Positions 39,701 through 48,700 of a stretch of DNA of 56,204 nt are shown piece after piece. The translations under genes were made by a program, and so were the position numbers. A model generated the notes under the pieces. It did no database searches. It was not told the DNA's origin and worked only from the letters and a program-made list of their open reading frames with translations. Origin of the DNA: Candidatus Omnitrophota bacterium (lineage in GTDB: Bacteria; Omnitrophota; Omnitrophia; Omnitrophales; Aquincolibacteriaceae). The DNA lies in contig JAHFHF010000014.1 in assembly GCA_023247055.1 (NCBI GenBank), positions 1 through 56,204 on the forward strand. Direction: 5' to 3'. Every line of letters starts with the position of its first letter. Within the stretch, counting starts at the first letter, position 1.

Positions 39701-42700
39701 TCCTTATGGCCTTATCGGTAGTTTTGTGGCGTCAGCGGCGATGTTTGTTGTTTTAGCCTTTTTCGCTTACGACTTTAAAACAGGTTTTCTCCCATCACAA
39801 AACGAGCAGTCCGAGGACGCGTCAGAGATCGAAGAAGATAAGTCCTTGAGCCGGTTCACGCTCGTGTTTGGCATTCCGGTGATTTTGCTGGCCAATATGT
39901 TTTGGGGGAGTGGGGTTTTTGCCAATATTGCGTCCGGATACCGTTTGTTTTTTGATTGGAACGTTCATTATCTTTTGCTGGGAGTGTTGGGCTATTCCTT
40001 AATTGCGCATCTGCTTCAGCCCCGCAAACCAGAAACCCCGGCCGCTGTGAGCGCAGCTTCTATCCATGAAGAAATTTGGTTCCGTTACGGCTGGTTTAAC
40101 CTTTCCAATCTATGGTGGGTCACACTCGTGGGATTCAAAGAGCCGTTGAATTTTACCCTGCCTATTTTTGGGGTTTCGCTGGGGGGATTGGGCTTATCCT
40201 TGGGAGTTTTTCTGTCCATGGTCATGAATGCCGAAATTTTCCGTTCTCATGGCAATGGCAAGTGGCTTCAACATGGGTTGATGGGAGCGATTGCCTCCTA
40301 TGCTTATTATCAAACCAACTCTTTGCTGGTTCCAATCACCATGCATTTTATCTGGGGGCTGACGAGTGTGATTTTTGAGAAAGCGCTGAATAGGCTGCTG
40401 CCGCTGCGAAGTCGTGAGGCGCGTTCCGAAATGCGCGCGCTCGACCGGGGCGCTGTGTATCAGCGTTTATACAGCACCGTGGCTCAGCGGGGCGGCGGGC
40501 CGTATATTGAGAAGCTGTCGAAGCTGCCGGAAGGACGTCAAGGGTTTCAATTAAAAAGCCTGCCAGATGAAACGGCCATGACGCGAAAATTTGAATATGA
40601 CGAAAATGAAGACACGCTTACGATCACGATTTCTCCTTCTAGCCTGATTAAAAAATTGTTTGGTTCAGGGGCGCCGGATGAAAATAGCAGCCTGGTGCTG
40701 ATTTTTGGCGCTGCAAACGTCACCGTTAAAATTGACAAAAGCGAAAAAACGTTTCCGGATCCTAAAAATCTAGGCCTGCGCGCGCTCGAGTATTTTGCCG
40801 CAGTGCCCGATGCGCGCATGCGCGGTGAAATCCTGCTGGTGCTTGACAAAGCGCTCCTGAACTATATTCAAAAACAATTCGGCCGGAAAACACCGCATAC
40901 GCAGCCGATTGTGCTTGCGGCCCATGATGACACGCGCGACGCGCGCATTACAGATCTTCTAAAAACGAGTGCCGTTGTAAAGCCTCTGCGTTCTTTCGAG
41001 CCGCGCCATCCCTGGGAAATCAAAGCAGGTCTGCAAGATTTGGCCGCTGCGGGTTATCCGGCAGTCATTGACGATCGTTCTCAAAAAAGAACGGAAATGA
41101 ACGTGCAGATTCAGCATCGGGATGCCGGCCGCGGCATTTTTTCAGATTTGACTTTTTCAATCAGCGATGTGCCCGCAGACTTGGCGGAGGCCGATGAGAC
41201 GTTGATGGAGAAACGCTGGCTGATGGTTATTCACAAAACGGGTTCGCAGCAGCCTCTCGCAGCGCTGCAATTTTATCCCATGGTGACTGTCAATCTGAAT
41301 ACGAATCCGGATGTGCGCCGCCTTTTTCCGGAAGTTCAAAATACTCTGGCAAAATGGCCCGGGGAAAATCCGGTGCTGGATATGACGCTGCGCCGCGACG
41401 GCCGGCCGGCAGTGATTGTCAGCGACTCTTTTTATGAAGCGATGCGCGGCCTGGATGTTTATAAAGCGCTGGCGCAGTTGGGAGATATTCTTGTTCCAGT
41501 ATCGCAAGTTACGCCGGAAGAATTTCCAGGGCTGAAGTGGCCTGAAGCGGCAAAAACCATTCGAGAAATGGCGGCCACAACAGGGTTTAGCCAGAAACGG
41601 CGTGACCAGTTTATGAAAATTATCCAGATTATCGGCGGCGCGGCTTTCGGCCGTATGCAGAGAAACCGGTCGGGTGTTTACCGGCTGCCCAAAGCAGGGG
41701 ATGGCGAAGAAGGAGAGGCTTATCAGGTCCGGGTTTTTGCAGGCCGGGGTATGAGTGCGGAGGGTTTTGGCACGGATCCTGAACCCCTGGAAATCAAAAA
41801 CGCAGCGTCCATGACCGAAGGGCCTCAGCGACGCGATTATCTCGAATTCTATGAAAAAATCATGCTGCTTTTGCTGCAAAAGTCAGAAACTAAATCCGGC
41901 GAAGTGCGGGTTGAAAAAACGGATGAGGGCTATTGGATTCACGTGGGGTCTGTGGATGATTATTTGACGCTGGAAGCCCGTACGCCGGCGAGATTGCAAA
42001 CCTTACTTGCCGAAGGCTTTGCGCTGGCTTCAGAAATGAATACTGACAGCGAATTACAGATTGGCGAGACCAGCATCCGTTTTACTGAAAACGATGCGGA
42101 GCCGCTTCAGGCCATTTTAGAAAGGCATGTCCAAAAGCATCCAGGGCCGCATCAGGGCATACAGATTCAGCACGGACCGACGAAACGATTGCTGCCGATG
42201 GCGCCTTTGCCTGTGAAGCCAGCTGTCACAGAGCCGGCGACGGTGCCTACCGGTGAGCTTGCGGGCGTCATCGAAGTTGTGGAGGAGTTGATCCATGAAG
42301 CTGCGCCGCAAAGGCAGGACCTCATAGACCGGCTGGCGGAACTTCGACGGCAGCTTGGCGGGCGGTCTGAAATGCGTAAAAAAGTTGAAAGACTTGATCC
42401 CTCAGGAAAGTCGGAGCAGAGCACGGCTTCGCTTTTACTTCCAACTCTTTCTCTCCGCTCCGAGATGCGCGCTGCACCGCCAGACTTGAATGATGAGCAA
42501 GCTTTTGTGCGCTGGCTGCAGCGCAGAATCGGCGAAGAGGTCTTAAGTGATGCGCCGGATAAAGGCCTGTCCGTCCCCATCCGTAATCAATTTTTTAATC
42601 CTGACGAACCCGAAGATCATCTGATTTTGCCGGCCCAGGAATTGGCCGTGACTATTTACCGCGCCCTTCTGGGAAAACGATATAGCCGGGAATGGCTTGC

Positions 42701-45700
42701 GCGCATCACCAAGGCTTGGTTTTACGAAGTCAATCACGAGCATTTTTCGGATGATCTGGCGAATTACAGTCTTTTTTCAATTCCCACGGCCAGCATCATT
42801 CACCAAGAAATCATGCTGCCGCTTTTGGCCAATGCGGGAGTTGATTTGCCTCGTTCCGAAGTAAGGGCCAAGCTAAGCGATAAACAAATTTGGGAAAAAG
42901 TTCTGACTTTTGCCGGCCGGAACGCTGTAGTGATTATCGATGCCGATATGTCCCGCCGCGCCGGCGCTCAAAGCGCGCTGATGCAAATGGGTTTTGAAGA
43001 CAATGGTGTCGGCATCCGTAGCGCCGCGGATTTTAAAGATTTTTTTAGGACACAGCCCGATCGAAAAGCGAAAATCGTTTTGGTCAATGGACCCAGCCCC
43101 CGCCAAAGGGATGTCATGCATAGCGCCGACGACATGACTCAAGCGAATGCGCCTGCGCTTTTCGCGCCGGATGCGGTCTGGATGCATCTCGACCGTTCGT
43201 TTCAACAACTGACCGATGATGCTGCGGAATGGCAATTTGAACTTAAAGATTTTCTGATCCGCTGGGCGCGCCAAAACTTTGAAAAACCCAAGGTGTCTCC
43301 GCTCAAGCTAACTCCGCGCACCGGTGTTCCTGAAGATGCTTTTGCGCGTATGGAGCATTTACGCGCTATTCTCTTATTTATGAAACGCACAAAACCCGGG
43401 ACTTTTGTAGAGAGGTCCAAAGTGCCGACCGGAGATTTTTCAGATAATATCGTTAAAAAGAATCTTGTTGCTTTAAAAGGTTTTGGCTTTATTGAAATTG
43501 CTTCGACGGATAAAACGGTTGTGCAGTGGAATCCCTATTTGCAAAAAAAGATCGAGCGCACACAAACCATACCCACCTATAAACTCGAAAACGCCGGCCG
43601 TGAGTGGCTGGCCAAGCATAAGCGCGCCCAAGACGCTTTAGAAGCTCTCTATGCGCTTGATAAGAAGCGCTCGGAAGTGCGTAATGCCGCAGCTCAAGAG
43701 CAGATTTCGGCGGATATTGATTTTCGCAATATGACGATTTCGGGCGTTTCTCCGAAAGCTCTGAATATCGCCGAAGGTGAAATTTTTGTCTACGAGCCCA
43801 AGAAAAAAAGGCTGAACATTTCACTGGTGCGGCCGCATGATACGCCCGAAGAGGCGCTGGCCAAGGTGGAAAATGAAGTGGCTGCTCTTGAAACAATCTG
43901 GGCGCAAGTGCGCGGGCAAAGCCTGTTGGAAAGCGAGAGTGAGTCTCTTTTAACCGGCGCCGATCGTATCGTGGCCGTGGCCAAGGATATTATCCGCACA
44001 CGGCATGAAAAAAGCGAAATTGTACTCGACGCGCTTCTGGAACATATGAGCACTGTTAATCCGCAGGCCGGAGCAGCCCGCCGTTTTGTCCGAGAACAAT
44101 TGATACCAGCTTTAATTCATCGCGAGCAGCTCTCTTTTGTGGATACGGCCGTGGGTTCTCTTGGCGCGGATGAACTTAAGAGCCTTTTGATCGAACGCCA
44201 GAAAGAGCTGGTCATGATCAAGATTTTTGAGGTGATTTTAAATTTGCCCTATGGATTCAACACCAAAGCTGTGTCAACGATTAAAGAAGAGCGTGAATTA
44301 GCGGAAGGCCGGCGCCTGATGTTCGACGATCCGCAGTATGGCATTGCGCGCATCCTGAATGAAATTGAGAGCGGAAAATCAGGGCCGGCGGCAATTCAAG
44401 TTGTGCTGGATGATATTCAAAAACGGATCGACGGGCTGCGAAATGATATCAATGCCGCTACCAAAGACTCCAAGCGTGATTTCCTTCAGCATATGCTGGA
44501 AACCATGGAAGAGCAAATGGGTTATTACGAGCCGATCATGGACGAATTGGATACGTATGATTTTATTTATGAACAGAATGATACGCCTGAAGTTAAAAAA
44601 CAACGCAAGACGGAAGAGCGGGCCAGGCATGCTGCGGCCGTTAAAGAAGCCGTAAAGCAATTTCCCATGCTGGCGGACCATCGCAATTTGTTTGTCAACT
44701 TCAACCAGTTTGCGCTTAAAGAGATCGCGAAAGGCCGGCCCGTGCAATACGCGGCCGCCAAGTTTTTTTATCTCAACCGAAAGGTTATCGACGGAATCCC
44801 GTATGGTTTTCTGATGCGTTATTTTGACGTGGCTGAACACGGTGTTTTTGAGGGCGAGGCGCCCACCAAACCGATCGTGGTATTTATTCCCCGGATTAGG
44901 CATGAGGGTGATTACAACTCCATGATGAGCAGTTTGCGCAACCATGGCCAGATTGTCGGTATCGTGACCCCCAGGATTGAAGGAGAGCGCGAATACCGCA
45001 TTCCGCACTGGTATATTTATGCAAAAAAACGGGATATTGTTGTTTTGACTTCAGCCGATTTTCAAGCCGCCGGTTTGCGTTTCGAAGATATTCGCACGGG
45101 GCTTTATGGCATGCTTGACGGCAAAAAAGGGCTTTTGATGATCGAGCCTGATGCCCAGAAACTCGAGGAATGGCGCGCCCGCCGGATTATTTACAAATAC
45201 ATGGAAAAATTTTATCAGGGTAAAGCGCTGGAGCCCGCTTCTTTTAACGGGAAGTCTGTGGATTTTTGGGGAGATGAAACCAGCTTGGCGGCTTTCAAAG
45301 AAAAAAATGACCAGAACTCGCGCGTCAAGCGGGCGGGTATGCAGGGCATTGGTCTTTTCCGCATGGAAGAACTTTTGACTGTTGATTTGAACCGTCCGGG
45401 CATCGAACAAGATGAAGACCGTCTGCGGCTGGCCATCACTGAACTTCTTTCCTACCGCTTTTTTAGCGAAGCGCAGCCGCCGCGGCCTTTAGTGGTGCGG
45501 CTTTTTGACGTGGCGCCCGACAAACGCCCGCATTTTTTGGTGGAGGGGGAGCACCGCGGAGCATGGAATATCGAAAAAGATATTTTGCCTGGACTCTCCG
45601 GAGCGCGTTTCTATCTAAGCCGTGACCCCCAATACCGGGAATTCCGCGATTTTGGCAAGCGGCAGCTGCGTGCTCTTTTTGGTGCGCATTTGCACCAGGG

Positions 45701-48700
45701 CGCCAGCAAGGAAAGCCTCAAAATTCTTTTTTCGGATGTACGCTCTGCGGCTGAAATTTACGCCATTGAAGAATTGATTCTAGAAGCCAAGAAAGAATTT
45801 CTGAATGGCATTGAGGCGGACTTGCATCATGCGGATGAAGCCAGGCGCCAGAGAGTGACTTCGCTGATTTCTACAGACGGTACGGTGCTGTCCGGCCTTA
45901 TCGATCAAATTCCCATAGGATATATGTTCGAGGATACACACAGCGTCGAGTATGAACGCGAAACGATGTTTCAGGCCATGGATCAAGTACGCACGGCCAG
46001 GCCTGCGCCGCGTTTTATCGGCATCGGCTCCAATGATCTCAGCAAATCGATTCTGAAAGAACGGATGGGCAAAGAGGGTTCGCTGGAAGAACTCAATCCG
46101 CTGTTAATCCGCGATCTATGGTTGATTGCCGAGACAGCCGCTCGTTATCAAATTCCCGTAACCTTGGAAGGCGAATGGGGAGCGTCTTTTCACATGATTT
46201 TGGCGCTTTTGGCTTTTCGCCTGCTTGGCCGCGAGATCATTCCTGTGGCCGCCACTGCCCAAGTTCCAGAATTGCTGGAAATGGTGCGCCAGCTTACCCC
46301 GGCGGATATCACAAGCGTTATTTCTCTGTCCATGTCGAAGCCCGATCCCAGCTTAAAGCCCTTGGTTGCCATTGTTGAAGAAATTTTGAAAGCGCCTAGC
46401 GACGCCGAGGTGCTTGTGCTGATGCCCGCGCTCAATCAAACCGTACAGCACATTGAAACGATGGTGCTTAATCGCATCACTGGTGGTAATGAGTTTAATG
46501 AGTTTGTCAACGCAGAACAGCAAAAGGCGAGCGATCTCGAGGACAATGCTGCTGAGCCCGCCCAACGCTCCGAAGTGCGGAATGCGTCAAATCGTTTCGA
46601 TCTCAAACGCATATGGGAAGGGCAGTCCCGGCATGCAGGGGTTTCGTATCAGATTTATCATGATCAATTCAAAATAGCGGACCCCACTCCAGAAAAAATT
46701 CGTAAAGCCCTGTTTCAATTCACCCAATTTTTGAGAGAACAAGAAACCGGCTTTAGCGATCCGTGGAAAAGTCAAACGGAATTAGAACAGACGAATTTTC
46801 AGCTTGAGCAAGAAAAGTTGAATGAGCCCATCGCCACCCTTGGACAGTTGAAGAAAACGCAGCGCTGGTTTTTGGAAATGCTCAGGCCTATTCAAGTCAA
46901 AGACGTTTCGGTTCATGACGCTCATTTTGTTCTGACTATTGTTGATCCGGAAAAGAAATCCCTCAAAGAGGGCTATCGTGTTTGGGGCACTTTCGAAGTC
47001 CGCTTAAGCGCCAAGAATCATGCCGTACGTATTACTTCCGCCGTGGGCACGCGCGAGATGCAGGAGATCGAGCCGCTGAATTTGAATATTGCATTTCAAA
47101 TCAAACAGGATCGATCGATGCCGGATCATGTCCGTCAAGACCGTCGAGCGGAATGGAGACAGCTGCTGAGTACGCTTCGGCCAAATGACCCCGGCAATTT
47201 CAAAAAAATCGAACGCACGGTCACGCTTCTTCAAGGAGAGCGCTACGGGGTTCAGACCGAAGCGTTGCAATGGCTTTTAGATGCACAAGAATTTGATAAG
47301 GTTGTGATTTTTACAGAAGCCTTACGGCCTTGGCTTGACGCCATTGTTGCCGCGACCTCGCGCATGAGTGGTAAAGGCGATCATACCGGCCTGTTGAGAG
47401 CTGCGCGTGAGGGGCTGGATAAAATAAAGCCGCGTTCGGAAGTGCGGATAAACGCAGTCCCGCTGGACCGGTTTATGGAACAGATCAATGCGTTTTTAGA
47501 AACGCGCGCTGATTTGAAGTCCCAGCACCGGGTGAGTTATGAATTCAAAACACGGGCCCAGGTTCAAGAGTATTTGAGCCCTCTTTTAGGTGACGAGACC
47601 TTGCTTGGCCTTGAGCCGTTTGAACGCAATGGCTTTGTGCTTGGGCCTCGGAAAGAAAGTGCTGAAGAAAAATCAGCCGGCCGCGTCGAACACCATTTTT
47701 TTATCGATCCTTTGAGTTATGTGCAGCCAGCCACCCTCCTGGCCTTTGTTCAGCAGCATGTGGGCTATCATGAAAAAATCGATCAAACGGCTCTAAAAAC
47801 GTGGGAAACTTCGCCGGGTTGGCAGACCTTAAAAACACAGTGGCAGAACGCTTTTGCGCCAGAATCCCTGCCGCAGGGCCTTACCCAAGACGCTGCTTTC
47901 GCCGTAGCCGATGTGACGCGCGAACTGGACAAGCTGGAACTTGATTTTCCGTTTAGCCAGCGGGTCAACCTAGGTTTCGTGGCCGGACGCGTGCTGGTGA
48001 TTTTTAGAGACAAAAAGCGCCTCGTCGAATCTCTCGAAAAGACTTTGTCCGAGCATTTATCGAACAGGCATTTTGGTATTGCCTTAAATTTTTCAGGCCA
48101 AGAAAAGGCAGTTAAGGAAGATATTGCAAAGCTGATTTTGTTTATCTTAGAAACCGGCCCGGATCCCGAAGCGTTGAAGAAACAATTTCCAGATTATGGC
48201 TATGATCTTGAGATTAAGAAAGACCCGCATTCGACGATTCCTCTCCGGATGATTCATGTTTATTTAGACAAGGAACAATACGCGGCCCGTAAGCAAAAAG
48301 AGGAAATCTTAAGGACGCTGTTTGCCGGTTTCGATGCGCCGATGCTTCAATTGCGTGCTCAGGCAGCAACCATGAACAAAAAACATGCGCGAGCCATCGC
48401 TCTTGCCAAGCGGCTCAGGGATTCAGGGCGCATGTCTGAAATTCTGGCCCGTTTGGGTGTTGAAAAAGAGGCGGAAATGCGTGAGCAAACGCAGCTTTTT
48501 TTCGCTCAGCATAAAGCGTTTATGGAGCGCTATGAGTTTTTTAATCAAACGCGTAATAGCGGCTTTGGAAGCACAAAAGAAGGCCGCCGTTATGCTGAAG
48601 CGGGCGGCATGATCGGGGAGATCGCGGATATCTTAAAGGGGCTGCCGTATTCCTGGCCTGCTTCTAATCCAAATATTCTCCATCTTCAGGCCATTCAAAA

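Noticed and set aside
41157..41879. 240-residue minus-strand frame opposite module 16
   Set aside because: The composition is typical of a reverse shadow of a GC-rich gene. No domain, no ribosome-binding site, and the plus strand is well ordered here.
48475..48490. EAEMRE as a further junction motif
   Set aside because: The leading Arg is missing, and it lies within a helical stretch and not at a border.
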